Source of the DNA: Armatimonadota bacterium
Lineage (GTDB): Bacteria > Armatimonadota > Fimbriimonadia > Fimbriimonadales > Fimbriimonadaceae
Assembly (NCBI GenBank): GCA_018268355.1
Contig: JAFDWR010000002.1
Coordinates: forward strand, 1 to 64,000
Direction: 5' to 3'
Length of the DNA stretch: 64,000 nt
The position numbers were made by a program, and so were the translations under genes. The notes under the pieces were generated by a model that did no database searches, was not told where the DNA came from, and was given only the letters and a program-made list of their open reading frames with translations. How positions within the stretch are numbered: the first letter of the stretch is position 1; every line of letters starts with the position of its first letter. Of this stretch, positions 20,131 through 28,374 are shown piece by piece.

Positions 20131-20778
20131 ATGCTCACCCCCAACGCACCCGATTCGCCCTATTACAACAACCCGCGCGAGGACGTCCTTTCGCGTGTGC
20201 CCGACCGCGTGACCCGTTCGCTCGACCTTGGGTGTGCGACCGGCGGCTTCGGTGCGGCGGTGAAGGCGAAGACGGGATGTGAAGTTTGGGGCATCGAGTA
20301 CGTCCCCGAGGTGGCCTCGGTGGCCACGGAGCGATTGGACAAGGTCTTCGTCGGGGATTGCACCGAGCACATGCGGACGATGGAATCCGGCTCGTTTGAC
20401 CTCATCACCGCCAACGACGTGCTCGAACACCTCGCATGGCCGAACGAGGCGATGGCCGAGATTCACCGGCTACTTTCGCCGACCGGGGTCTTTCTGGCTT
20501 CCCTGCCCAACCTGCGGTATTGGGACACCCTTCGGCCCCTCTTCTGGAACGGCGAGTTTGAGTACGAAGACAGCGGCATTCGCGACCGCACCCACCTGCG
20601 GTTCTTCACCCGCAAGAGCATCGAGCGCTGGTTCCCCGCGATGGGATTCCAAATTTCTGCGATCGACGAGCTCGGCCGGATCAGCAGCCGCAAGGCGCGG
20701 CTGCTGAACCTGGTCACCGGTGGTCGATTTAGTGACGTGTTTGCGCTGCAGTACCTGATCGTGGCGAAGAGGGCCTGA
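20131..20778 (+). CDS. class I SAM-dependent methyltransferase
   Basis: 215-residue cytoplasmic methyltransferase of the Rossmann type. Motif I is LDLGCATGGFG near residue 32; the acidic loop GIEYVPE and the DLITANDVLEHL motif (post-II/III region, typical of Methyltransf_11/23 members such as those acting on glycans, O-antigens or ubiquinone-like quinones) follow. The C-terminal part SGIRDRTHLRFFTRKSIERWF is characteristic of a methyltransferase subgroup found in polysaccharide gene clusters. No Shine-Dalgarno site is visible at ATG 20131. Its position after the GH65/NodB cluster, beyond a hairpin, makes a glycan substrate possible but not shown. Confidence 0.85.
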   Translation: MLTPNAPDSPYYNNPREDVLSRVPDRVTRSLDLGCATGGFGAAVKAKTGCEVWGIEYVPEVASVATERLDKVFVGDCTEHMRTMESGSFDLITANDVLEHLAWPNEAMAEIHRLLSPTGVFLASLPNLRYWDTLRPLFWNGEFEYEDSGIRDRTHLRFFTRKSIERWFPAMGFQISAIDELGRISSRKARLLNLVTGGRFSDVFALQYLIVAKRA

Positions 20779-20783
20779 AGGGC

Positions 20784-21146
20784 CTACTTCGACCGGAACA
20801 GCAGCACCGAGTCCAAGACCTCGAGGCCGATCCCCTGCAGGATCACCGCCCAGCCATAGCCGACCACGCGGTCGTTGCCTTTGCCAAGGATCACCATCGT
20901 CACGCCAACCCCGACGTAGGCCAGGTTCAGCCCCAGATTGAAGGTGAGGAACTCGCGCACCGAGGGGGTGATCGGCTTGTCGCCGCCGCGATAGGCACCG
21001 ATGCCAAAGAACAAATTGACCAGCCCCCACATGAGGGTCATCCAGCCGAATTCGCGCCACATCCCCTTGGCGCCAAACGCGAGTCCGCCGCCGCCCACCA
21101 TCGAAAGGACAGCGAAGACGATGAGCCGAAGGCCGTGGGCGCTCAT
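20784..21146 (-). CDS. small membrane protein, DUF6992-like
   Basis: 120-residue protein with four predicted hydrophobic segments ([79 protein letters not shown]). The pattern of a [10 protein letters not shown] helix followed by [11 protein letters not shown] resembles small membrane proteins of the DUF6992 kind. ATG at 21146 overlaps the TGA of hisI as ATGA, so it is translated by coupling; an upstream in-frame ATG at 21191 lies inside hisI and was not used. Function unknown; the operon link with histidine biosynthesis may be accidental. Confidence 0.7.
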   Translation of the reverse strand: MSAHGLRLIVFAVLSMVGGGGLAFGAKGMWREFGWMTLMWGLVNLFFGIGAYRGGDKPITPSVREFLTFNLGLNLAYVGVGVTMVILGKGNDRVVGYGWAVILQGIGLEVLDSVLLFRSK

Positions 21147-21502
21147 GACGTGAGCGGCTCGCTGTTTGGGGTCCAGGACGAACCGTCCCAATCACGATAG
21201 AAGCACGTCCGGTAGTGGTCGTGGCACGCCGCCCCGACCTGCTCAACTTGAATGAGTAAGCAGTCCTTGTCGCAGTCCATCGAGATCGACTTCACCTGCT
21301 GGGTGTGGCCGCTGGTCTCACCTTTGACCCAAAACTTCTGGCGTGAGCGGCTCCAATAGGTGCAAAGCCCGGTTTCGACCGTCTGCCGAAGGGAGGCCTC
21401 GTTCATCCAGGCCATCATGAGCACCTGACCGTTGGCATGGTCCTGAATGATCGCCGGAATCAGCCCGTTCGAGTCGAATTTGAGATCAGTCAGGTCGGTC
21501 AT
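21143..21502 (-). CDS. hisI: phosphoribosyl-AMP cyclohydrolase
   Basis: 119-residue monofunctional HisI, third step of histidine biosynthesis (opening of the PR-AMP purine ring). Features: [45 protein letters not shown], the Mg-binding DCDKD motif near residue 77, and the zinc cysteines in the DCDKDC and [12 protein letters not shown] blocks. There is no fused HisE domain. AGAAGGG precedes the ATG by a few bases. The gene is isolated from other his genes and is followed in ATGA overlap by a small membrane protein. Confidence 0.97.
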   Translation of the reverse strand: MTDLTDLKFDSNGLIPAIIQDHANGQVLMMAWMNEASLRQTVETGLCTYWSRSRQKFWVKGETSGHTQQVKSISMDCDKDCLLIQVEQVGAACHDHYRTCFYRDWDGSSWTPNSEPLTS

Positions 21503-21533
21503 GACCCTTCTACGCTACCTGAGGCGGGTCTGT

Positions 21534-21899
21534 TTAAGGCCCGACAAGGGCGAAGTACGCCTTCTGGCAGTCTTTCAGGCACACAAACCTCAGCTTGCCC
21601 ATCTTTCGCGGCCCATCGATGACGTCGCCGCCCTTCCGAATCGCCGCCGCGATCGCCTTATCCAGGTCGGGAACCTCGAAGTACACCATCCACTGGGGCG
21701 GGATGAACTCGTTTGGCCCTTGGCGGTGGCAGATTCCGGCGACGGGCTCGCCGGTCACCGGGTCCACCATCGTGTAATCCACGTAGTTCTCGACCGGCGT
21801 CTCCTCCACCCTCCACCCGCAGACCTCGGCGTAAAAGTCCCTCGCCTCTTCCGCGTCCGGCGTGGTCAGATCGACCCACATCACGTCAAATCTTTGCAT
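21534..21899 (-). CDS. VOC (glyoxalase/bleomycin-resistance) family protein
   Basis: 121-residue vicinal-oxygen-chelate fold protein with the two beta-alpha-beta-beta-beta modules: MQRFDVMWVDLTTPDAEEARDFYAEVCGW and WMVYFEVPDLDKAIAAAIRKGGDVIDGP. It resembles the glyoxalase-like proteins annotated as CFP-30-type or bleomycin-resistance relatives. Metal ligands (His or Glu at the first, fourth and eighth strands) are not all obvious; the first-strand position is Asp. ATG 21899 matches the family start; a GTG at 21929 would add ten residues. Lies 31 bases upstream of hisI in the same direction. Function unknown. Confidence 0.8.
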   Translation of the reverse strand: MQRFDVMWVDLTTPDAEEARDFYAEVCGWRVEETPVENYVDYTMVDPVTGEPVAGICHRQGPNEFIPPQWMVYFEVPDLDKAIAAAIRKGGDVIDGPRKMGKLRFVCLKDCQKAYFALVGP

Positions 21900-21956
21900 C
21901 TGAGCGGATTCAACCCCAAGAACGTTCACCTGCTCGTAAATTTGCGTGGATTTTTA

Positions 21957-21985
21957 TTGGATTTTCGGCCTCTTTGTCTTACGAT
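21957..21985 (+). promoter_or_regulatory. promoter of the PEP-CTERM gene
   Basis: TTGGAT (21957-21962), a 17-base spacer and TACGAT (21980-21985). Transcription would start near 21992, giving a leader of about 50 bases that contains a nine-T run (22021-22029) and a strong GGAG..GGAG ribosome binding site before ATG 22045. Confidence 0.55.
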
Positions 21986-22044
21986 AGAAGCGGATGGCGC
22001 GGCGATGCATCGTCGTCCACTTTTTTTTTCGGAGCAGGAGAATC

Positions 22045-23031
22045 ATGAAGTTATCTCGTTCGCTTGCCGTTTTGGCAACTCTCGCCACCGTTGGTCTTGT
22101 CTCAGCCCAAGTCAACCTCAACCTCAGCACGGGTCAAACCTACACCTGGAACGGCTCCACCACCGGTCAACCGACCTGGGCTCGCCCGGATGCTGGCACG
22201 CCGCCAACCGCCAATTCAGGAATTGGCGCTGCGACCTCCTACACCGTCTTGAACTTTACGGTTGCATCCAACGGCAGCTATTCGTTCCTCGCGGATACGA
22301 ACACACCTGGCCCGACATGGGACGCTTACACCTTCCTTTACAGCGGCTCGTTCGATCCTAACGATCCGCTCACGAATGCCATCACCGGCAACGACGACCT
22401 TGGCAGCACGACTCGATCGGGCTTCTTGGCCACGCTGACGGCAGGAACGAACTACTTCTTCGTCACCACGGGTTATGACGACACGGAGTCGGGCGACTTC
22501 ACGGGTTCGATCTCGCGCCTCGGTCTTCCCTCAACGTGGTCGAGCAGCCTCGACGGCAGCGAGTCGACTTGGTCGCGACCGTCGAGCACGACGGCGCTGT
22601 CCGGTAACAACAACACGTACTACGACACCCAGCTGTTCTCGGTGGACGTGACGGGCAACTACACGTTCAGCTCGTCGCAGACGTACGATGGATACATCTT
22701 CATCTACACCCTACCGTTCACCCCGTCTCCCTCGGGATCGACGACCGGCTCTGACCCATCCTCGCTCGCCAATCTCGTCGCTCTGAACGACGACGGCGGT
22801 ACGCCGGCAAGCGGTTTCAACAACAGCTCGACCCTCACGACCACCCTCACGGCAGGCGTGCAGTACCTCGCGGTGACGAGCTCGTTCGCGAACCTCGCAA
22901 CCGGCAACTATCAGAACACGATCCAGGGCGTTGGCTCCGTCACCCTTGGCCCGGTGCCTGAACCCACCTCGATGCTCGCGCTCGGTCTTGGCGTTGCCGC
23001 CCTGATTCGACGACGACGATCCTCGAAGTAA
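22045..23031 (+). CDS. PEP-CTERM surface protein with two related beta domains
   Basis: 328-residue secreted protein: signal peptide with predicted cut after LVSAQ near residue 22, two consecutive Ser/Thr/Asn-rich beta domains, and the C-terminal sorting tag VPEPTSMLALGLGVAALIRRRR (PEP motif, membrane helix, Arg cluster) recognised by exosortase/EpsH systems. The two domains (about 25-170 and 172-300) align: each has a SGF or GF..S..TLTAG..Y..VT core and NDD/NDDG strands, similar to bacterial pre-peptidase C-terminal domains. GGAGCAGGAG supports ATG 22045. No exosortase gene is in the window. Probably an exopolysaccharide-associated surface protein. Confidence 0.88.
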   Translation: MKLSRSLAVLATLATVGLVSAQVNLNLSTGQTYTWNGSTTGQPTWARPDAGTPPTANSGIGAATSYTVLNFTVASNGSYSFLADTNTPGPTWDAYTFLYSGSFDPNDPLTNAITGNDDLGSTTRSGFLATLTAGTNYFFVTTGYDDTESGDFTGSISRLGLPSTWSSSLDGSESTWSRPSSTTALSGNNNTYYDTQLFSVDVTGNYTFSSSQTYDGYIFIYTLPFTPSPSGSTTGSDPSSLANLVALNDDGGTPASGFNNSSTLTTTLTAGVQYLAVTSSFANLATGNYQNTIQGVGSVTLGPVPEPTSMLALGLGVAALIRRRRSSK

Positions 23032-23049
23032 AACCCCAAGCACAAATCT

Positions 23050-23084
23050 GGCCCTCCAAAGCCTCGCTTTGGAGGGCCGTTTTG
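23050..23084 (+). terminator. rho-independent terminator after the PEP-CTERM gene
   Basis: GGCCCTCCAAAG (23050-23061) and CTTTGGAGGGCC (23067-23078) form a perfect 12-base stem with a CCTCG loop, followed by GTTTTGTT. The next gene's candidate -10 box starts five bases further on. Confidence 0.92.
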
Positions 23085-23101
23085 TTGCTAAAATGAACTC
23101 C

Positions 23102-23707
23102 GTGAACACGAAGCTCATCGCGATTGCGGGAATGAGTTGCTCGGGCAAAACGACCCTGGCCAACCGGGTTGCCAACCGGCTCGATGCTCCGGTGATCTCG
23201 CTCGATAGCTACTACCTTCCCCTCGATGAGTTCACCTTCGAAGAGCGGCTTCGCTTCAACTTTGACGATCCCTCCCTCGTCGACTCCAATTTGCTGATTC
23301 AACAGCTCGCCGCGATCCAGCGTGGCGAAACCATCGACCACCCCACCTACGACTTTGTCGAGTTCACCCGGGGCCAGGAATCGATTCGGGTCGAACCGTC
23401 GGAATGGCTCATCCTCGAGGGCCAGTACGCCCTGCTTTGGCCCGAACTCCGCGACCTTTGCGCGGCCAAGGTTTACATCTCCGCTCCCGACGAAATCTGC
23501 CTCGACCGCCGGCTCCGCCGCGATACGGTTTCGCGGGGTCGCACCGCGAGCGAGGTTCATTGGCGATTCACGAACCACGTCCTTCCGATGGTTGACCGTC
23601 ACATGCGCCCAACCAAGGCCTATGCCGATCTCGTCCTCTCGGGCGAGGACCTGCCGGAGTCGCTTGAAGCTGCCGTTCTTGAGCATTGCGAGTTGATCGC
23701 ACGATGA
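23102..23707 (+). CDS. udk: uridine kinase-like P-loop kinase
   Basis: 201-residue cytoplasmic kinase of the uridine/cytidine kinase and phosphoribulokinase family (nucleoside salvage). Walker A GMSCSGKTT near residue 10, DSYYLPL, RFNFDDPSLVD, HPTYDFVEF and the lid RRDTVSRGR are all in the order expected for Udk. GTG 23102 is preferred: TAAAAT (23089-23094) ends exactly seven bases upstream, while ATG 23093 would lie inside that box. First gene of a run in which the next two genes start in ATGA overlaps. Substrate specificity (uridine versus other) is inferred from family only. Confidence 0.85.
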   Translation: MNTKLIAIAGMSCSGKTTLANRVANRLDAPVISLDSYYLPLDEFTFEERLRFNFDDPSLVDSNLLIQQLAAIQRGETIDHPTYDFVEFTRGQESIRVEPSEWLILEGQYALLWPELRDLCAAKVYISAPDEICLDRRLRRDTVSRGRTASEVHWRFTNHVLPMVDRHMRPTKAYADLVLSGEDLPESLEAAVLEHCELIAR

Positions 23708-24510
23708 TCGGCCAGGAGTCCTATGCCGAGGCCTTTCGGCAGCGATATGGACAGGATCCCAGTACCGAACTAGAATCCGTCGCGCCCTTCCTTCGCCACC
23801 GATCGGTTCGGCGCTATGCCGATCAGCCGATCAATCGCAGCCTGATTGAAGGCCTCGTCGCCGCCGCCCAAAGCGCAAGCACGAGCTCCAATCTCCAGCT
23901 TTGGAGCATCGTCAGCGTCCAAGACCCCGACAACCGCAAGCGCATCCTGCCCCTTGCCGCAAACCAGACCCAAGTGGCGACCGCGCCGTGGTTCTTCGTC
24001 TTCCTCGCCGATACCCACCGTCTCGCCCATGCCGCGGAAAGCGCAGGCTTTGACCCGGCAAACTTGGACCTTGCCGAGTTCTACACGATGGCGGTGGTCG
24101 ATGCCGCCCTCGCCGCCGAGCGAATGGTCGTGACCGCCGAACATCATGGAATCGGCGCGTGTTACATCGGCGCGATGCGCGACAACCCCGCGGGGGTGAC
24201 GGAGGCTTTGAACCTTCCGGAAGGCGTCTTCGCCCTGTTTGGGCTTTGCCTCGGCTACCCGCTCGAGGGCAGGGTCGGCAAGATCAAGCCGAAGCTCGCT
24301 CAAAGTGAAGTTTGGTTCGAGGAAACTTATCCAGAATCCATCGACCTCAGCGAGTACGACGCACGGGCGGCCGCCTTCAATCTGGACCAAAAGATCCAAG
24401 GTCCTCCCGCCTGGAGCACGAAATCCGGCGAGCGGCTGAATACCGAGCGAATCGGCGCCCGCGCCGACCAACTTGAGTGGCTCCAGTCGATCGGACTCAT
24501 CCGTCGATGA
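23704..24510 (+). CDS. NfsA-like nitroreductase, FMN/NADPH-dependent
   Basis: 268-residue flavoprotein of the nitroreductase superfamily, closest in layout to the NfsA/FRP group: FLRHRSVRRYADQPINRSLIEGLVAAAQSAS at the N-terminus (FMN phosphate-binding arginines), SSNLQLWSIV, then VDAALAAERMVVTAEHHGIGACYIGAMRDNP and FALFGLCLGYP. The C-terminal arm with KIKPKL is like NADPH-dependent members. Likely reduces quinones, flavins or nitro compounds in the cytosol; physiological substrate unknown. Overlaps udk and mutY by ATGA on either side, so it is co-translated with them; a link to oxidative damage control together with MutY is conceivable but inferred. Confidence 0.88.
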   Translation: MIGQESYAEAFRQRYGQDPSTELESVAPFLRHRSVRRYADQPINRSLIEGLVAAAQSASTSSNLQLWSIVSVQDPDNRKRILPLAANQTQVATAPWFFVFLADTHRLAHAAESAGFDPANLDLAEFYTMAVVDAALAAERMVVTAEHHGIGACYIGAMRDNPAGVTEALNLPEGVFALFGLCLGYPLEGRVGKIKPKLAQSEVWFEETYPESIDLSEYDARAAAFNLDQKIQGPPAWSTKSGERLNTERIGARADQLEWLQSIGLIRR

Positions 24511-25454
24511 AGCAGCTCCTCGCTTGGTACGACGCGAACCACCGCTCGCTGCCTTGGCGCTTGAATCCCGACCCCTACTGGGTTTGGATCAGCGAGATGA
24601 TGTGTCAGCAGACGCAGATCGCGACCGTCCTGCCCTACTTCGAGCGCTGGATGGCGCGATTACCAAGCGTGGAGAGCCTTGCCGCCGCTTCGATTGACGA
24701 GGTGCTCGCCCTTTGGCAAGGGCTGGGCTACTATCGCCGGGCACGCTCGATCCACGCCGCCGCGAACCTCATCGCGGCCCAGGGCTGGCCGTCTTCGGCG
24801 AAGGAATGGGCGCTGCTTCCTGGTGTGGGTCGCTACTCCTCGGCCGCGATCGCGAGCACAACCCTGGGGGAACCGGTCGCGCTCGTCGATGGCAATGTCG
24901 AGCGGGTCTTTGCCCGCCTTACCGCCTGCCCGGAAGGGAAGCCCGCTCTCCAGCGCCTCGCTTGGACCTGGGCAGAAGAAAACCTCCACCAGCCCGACCC
25001 CGGTCGCTGGAACCAGGCGCTGATGGAGCTCGGCGCGCTCGTTTGTCGTCCCAAGACGCCGCTTTGCGACGAGTGTCCCGTGCGGGCGCATTGCCGCGCT
25101 TACGCGCTCGGCACCTCCGAAGCCTTCCCTGTCGCCTCGGCAAAGCCCGAGACGATCAGCCTCGATCTCACCCTCAGTGTCCACCGACTAAACGGCAAGG
25201 TAGCCCTTGTCCAACAGCCCGAAGGTGAATGGTGGACCGGCCTCTGGACCTTCCCGATCCAAAAGGGTTCGCCAACCCAAAAGGCCCTCGGCACGGTGCG
25301 CGCCCAAGTCACTCACCACAAGTTGAGCCTTCACATTTGCCTTGTCGACGAATCGCCTTCGGACGCCAGGTGGGCCGAAGAAAACGAGCTCCACGCCGTC
25401 GCCATGCCGGCTCCCATCCGCCGAGCGTGGTCAATCGTGCTCCGAGACGGATAA
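24507..25454 (+). CDS. mutY: A/G-specific adenine DNA glycosylase
   Basis: 315-residue MutY that removes adenine mispaired with 8-oxoguanine. The HhH-GPD domain contains WISEMMCQQTQIATV with catalytic E30, the HhH hairpin LLPGVGRYSSAAI, and VDGNVERVFAR with D128. The four cysteines CxxxxxxCxxCxxxxxC (CRPKTPLCDECPVRAHC) bind the [4Fe-4S] cluster. A reduced NUDIX-like 8-oxoG recognition domain makes up the C-terminal 95 residues. Starts in ATGA overlap with the nitroreductase; an upstream in-frame ATG within that gene was discarded. The end of the gene carries the candidate -10 box for the next gene. Confidence 0.96.
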   Translation: MKQLLAWYDANHRSLPWRLNPDPYWVWISEMMCQQTQIATVLPYFERWMARLPSVESLAAASIDEVLALWQGLGYYRRARSIHAAANLIAAQGWPSSAKEWALLPGVGRYSSAAIASTTLGEPVALVDGNVERVFARLTACPEGKPALQRLAWTWAEENLHQPDPGRWNQALMELGALVCRPKTPLCDECPVRAHCRAYALGTSEAFPVASAKPETISLDLTLSVHRLNGKVALVQQPEGEWWTGLWTFPIQKGSPTQKALGTVRAQVTHHKLSLHICLVDESPSDARWAEENELHAVAMPAPIRRAWSIVLRDG

Positions 25455-25464
25455 ACTAGAGCCT

Positions 25465-26745
25465 ATGGCAAAGCCAGTTGTCGTCGTCGGTGCCGGTATG
25501 GCCGGTCTGATTTGCGCCCGAGAGCTGCATCGTGCTGGCGTCTACGTGATGCTCATCGAAGCATCCGACCGAGTTGGTGGCCGACTCAAGACCGATGTCG
25601 TTGACGGATTCAAGCTCGACCACGGGTTCCAGGTCTACCTTCCCGCCTACCCGGTCGCGGCCCAACAGCTAAACCTTGACGCCCTTGAACTCGGAACCTA
25701 CGGCCAGGGCGCGGCTGTCTTTGAAGGCAAATCGACCTACGTTCTTGACAGCAACGCCGGATTCCTCCAGCGGCTCAAGATGGCGAAGATGCCCGTTTTC
25801 CCGCTCGCTGACAAGCTTCGCTCGGCAAAGTGGATGGAGGGCCTGAAGTACGGCGCTTCCCTTGCCCACCTCGGCTCAATGAAGGACGAAACCGCCGAGA
25901 GCTACCTTCGCAGCAAGGGCTTCGGCGACGAGTTCATCGACCGATTTGCTCGCCCGTTCTACGGCGGGATCTTCCTCGACCGGACCCTCAGCTTCAGCGC
26001 GAAGCAGCTTGTTTTTGTCTCGAAGATGATCGCGATGGAAGGCGCGGCCTCCCCCGCCGAAGGCATCCAGGCGCTCGCCGCCCAGGTCGCCGAGGAAGTC
26101 CCGAGCTACCTGATTCGACATTCCACCCGCGTCAGCGAGATCATCGTTGAGAAGGGCCGCGCGACCGGCGTCCGGCTCGACACCAACGAGGTCATTGACG
26201 CGGAAGCCGTGGTCGTTGCCACCGACTGGCCGACTGCAGCCGCGCTGACCGGCGGCGATGCTCCCAAGGAGTTCCTCGCTGCCACCACCGCTTACTTCGA
26301 GGTTCCGCGGCAGATCGCGGGCAACTTCCTTGCGATCAATGGCTCGGGCCAAGGCATCGTGAACCACGTCGCGCCGGTTTCGGCTGCCCAGCCCGCCTGC
26401 GCTCCCGCCGGAAAGCACCTTGCCGCCGCCACCATCCTCGGCTTGCCGACGGAGACCGACGACGAGCTTGCCGAGAAGATCAAGCGCGAAGTGGACGCTT
26501 GGGCCCCCGAGGCGGGCGCCCTGATGTGGCGACACCTGCGCACCTATCGAATTCGGAAGGCCCAAATGCCGCAACCGGTTGGCTTTGAAGCCCGCACGCC
26601 ATCGAACGTCACCGGAACCGCCGGTCTCTTCGTTGCCGGCGAGTTCACCGAGAACGGAAGTATCGAGGGCGCGGTTCGCAGTGGCCTTGCCGCTTCCCGG
26701 TACGTGCTTTCGGACCGTCGGGGCTCGAGCGGAAGCGCAGCGTGA
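25465..26745 (+). CDS. FAD-dependent amine-oxidase-fold oxidoreductase
   Basis: 426-residue flavoprotein: dinucleotide-binding VVVVGAGMAGLICARELHRAG, EASDRVGGRLKTD (the GG doublet motif of phytoene-desaturase, protoporphyrinogen-oxidase and amine-oxidase-like enzymes), and a C-terminal GLFVAGEFTENGSIEGAVRSG FAD-binding block. Overall similar to proteins annotated as NAD(P)/FAD-dependent oxidoreductases related to carotenoid desaturases; the substrate is not evident. TAAACT (25452-25457) ends seven bases before ATG 25465, inside the mutY stop region, so an internal leaderless promoter is likely. Overlaps by GTGA with a second flavoprotein gene. Confidence 0.85.
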   Translation: MAKPVVVVGAGMAGLICARELHRAGVYVMLIEASDRVGGRLKTDVVDGFKLDHGFQVYLPAYPVAAQQLNLDALELGTYGQGAAVFEGKSTYVLDSNAGFLQRLKMAKMPVFPLADKLRSAKWMEGLKYGASLAHLGSMKDETAESYLRSKGFGDEFIDRFARPFYGGIFLDRTLSFSAKQLVFVSKMIAMEGAASPAEGIQALAAQVAEEVPSYLIRHSTRVSEIIVEKGRATGVRLDTNEVIDAEAVVVATDWPTAAALTGGDAPKEFLAATTAYFEVPRQIAGNFLAINGSGQGIVNHVAPVSAAQPACAPAGKHLAAATILGLPTETDDELAEKIKREVDAWAPEAGALMWRHLRTYRIRKAQMPQPVGFEARTPSNVTGTAGLFVAGEFTENGSIEGAVRSGLAASRYVLSDRRGSSGSAA

Positions 26746-27716
26746 AGGTAGGCATTGTCGGTGCGGGGACCTCGGGTCTCGCGGCAGCGAGGACGCTTAA
26801 GGCTGCGGGCTGCGAGGTCATCCTTTGGGAGAAGTCGCGCGGTCCGGGTGGACGCGTGGCGACGCGCCGACACGGCGATTTCACCTTCGACTCGGGCGCA
26901 ACGTCGATCGCGATGCGCGGCATGGAGATCGACAAGGTCATCCTCGGCGAGCTCGACCAGGCCGAACTGCACCTCATCGATAAGCCGATTTGGACGCATA
27001 CCGGTCTGCGCGTCAGCCCCGGCGACAAGCTGAAGAACGCGACCAACCGCTACACCTATCGACCGGGCATCAACACCCTCGGCAAGCTCCTTGCCCAAGG
27101 GCTCGATGTCCGCACCGAACAGCAGGTCGAGACGATCAAACGCAACGGCGACGGCTTCGAGCTGATGGGCGAGGTCGTCGATGCCCTCATTCTCACCCCG
27201 CCGATCCCGCAGACTTCGGCCTTGCTTTGGCAAATCAGCGAATCGAGGCCTATCGCCAATGCCCGCTATCGCAGCTGCCTCAGCCTCATGCTTGGGTTCA
27301 GTGGCGTCCACATCGACGCCCCCTACCACGCGCTGCTGGAGCCGGAACAGCGCCACCCGCTCACCTTTTTGAGCCTCGAACACCTTAAGTCGCCCGGCCG
27401 CGCGCCCGAGGGCGGCAGTGCATTCGTCGCTCAAATGAGCCCGAGCTATAGCCATTCTAACTTTGCCCGGACAACGGAAGAGGTCCTTCAGGATGTGCTC
27501 GTCTACCTCCACCGCCTCTACCCCGACCTTCCGGCGACGCCCGACGTGGTTGACCTGATGCGCTGGAAGTACAGCCAGCCCGAAAACGTCGCCCTGCTCG
27601 ACAATGTGAACCACGCCGGTGATCGACTCATGATCTGTGGCGACGGCGTCCTTGCGGGTCGAATCGAATCCGCCTACGAATCCGGCGTCAAAGTTGCACG
27701 TCTGCTCCTACAATGA
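26742..27716 (+). CDS. renalase-like FAD/NAD(P) oxidoreductase
   Basis: 324-residue flavoprotein with VGIVGAGTSGLAAARTLKAAG, WEKSRGPGGRVATRR (the arginine-rich GG motif of the renalase-like group) and the C-terminal GDRLMICGDGVLAGRIESAYESG FAD-binding block. Bacterial renalase homologues oxidise dihydro-NAD(P) side products; here that is an inference from family resemblance. GTG 26742 overlaps the preceding TGA (GTGA) and its own stop overlaps the next ATG (ATGA). Two consecutive, distinct flavoproteins in overlap suggest one pathway or complex. Confidence 0.83.
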   Translation: MKVGIVGAGTSGLAAARTLKAAGCEVILWEKSRGPGGRVATRRHGDFTFDSGATSIAMRGMEIDKVILGELDQAELHLIDKPIWTHTGLRVSPGDKLKNATNRYTYRPGINTLGKLLAQGLDVRTEQQVETIKRNGDGFELMGEVVDALILTPPIPQTSALLWQISESRPIANARYRSCLSLMLGFSGVHIDAPYHALLEPEQRHPLTFLSLEHLKSPGRAPEGGSAFVAQMSPSYSHSNFARTTEEVLQDVLVYLHRLYPDLPATPDVVDLMRWKYSQPENVALLDNVNHAGDRLMICGDGVLAGRIESAYESGVKVARLLLQ

Positions 27717-28354
27717 GGCCGATTCTCCTTCTCCCCGCCCTCGCGCTCGCCGCCGTTAGCCTCGGCCAGGTGAAGCTGAAGGTCATGGCCAATTCGGCGC
27801 GGATCGGCACCTTGACCGTGAGCCAAAAGCCGCTCCCGGATGGCGGCAAGTCGGTGGAGTTCCTCTATGCGCTTTCCAACTCGGGCGTCGATGTGACCGT
27901 CCGCCAGACCACGGTTTGGGACAAGGACGGAAAGCAGATCCGCTCTAGCCGGGAAACGACAAGCAAGTCGAGCCACAGCACGCGGGTGGTCACCTATTCT
28001 GGCCAGATCGCGAACCTCGTGATCATCGGTGAGGGGGCGCGGAAGGCGAAGTCGATCACGCTCGCCCAATCGCAAAACCGGGCCGACGCCAGCCAGTTTT
28101 GGTTCCAGGGCGTCACCCCTGAAGTCGGGGCGAAGGTCGAGTACTGGAGCTTCAATCTCGCCGATGCAGAATGGCAACTCGCGACCACGACCTATGAGGG
28201 GCCGACCGAGTTCAAGGTTGGGTCGTCCAAGGTGCCCGGCCACAAGATCAAGACCGTCGTGGGCGACGTCGTTGCCGACACCATTCTTGACGATAAGGGC
28301 AACTTGCTCTACCTAAAGTCGAACGGACTCACCCTCGAGCGACTGCCCGGGTGA
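27713..28354 (+). CDS. secreted protein of unknown function
   Basis: 213-residue protein with a signal peptide (MRPILLLPALALAAVSLGQ, cut near residue 19). The mature part is beta-rich: FLYALSNSGVDVTVRQTTVWDKDGK and WSFNLADAEWQLATTTYEGPTEFKVG suggest repeats of a beta-sandwich. The C-terminal segment around PGHKIKTVVGDVVADTILDDKGNLLYLKSNG is like the lipid- or polymer-binding proteins with DUF-type annotation, but no family is recognised. Starts in ATGA with the renalase-like gene. The terminator overlaps the last codons. Confidence 0.65.
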   Translation: MRPILLLPALALAAVSLGQVKLKVMANSARIGTLTVSQKPLPDGGKSVEFLYALSNSGVDVTVRQTTVWDKDGKQIRSSRETTSKSSHSTRVVTYSGQIANLVIIGEGARKAKSITLAQSQNRADASQFWFQGVTPEVGAKVEYWSFNLADAEWQLATTTYEGPTEFKVGSSKVPGHKIKTVVGDVVADTILDDKGNLLYLKSNGLTLERLPG

Positions 28355-28366
28355 GTCCGTTTGGTT
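28324..28366 (+). terminator. terminator overlapping the end of the secreted-protein gene
   Basis: CGGACTCACCC (28324-28334) and GGGTGAGTCCG (28349-28359) are perfectly complementary over 11 bases, and TTTGGTT follows. The stop codon TGA (28352-28354) lies in the 3' arm. Confidence 0.88.
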
Positions 28367-28374
28367 AGGCTTGC

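Noticed and set aside
22031-23031. Possible CRISPR or tandem DNA repeat in the PEP-CTERM gene
   Set aside because: Similarity is at the protein level between two domains; no regular DNA repeats with spacers.
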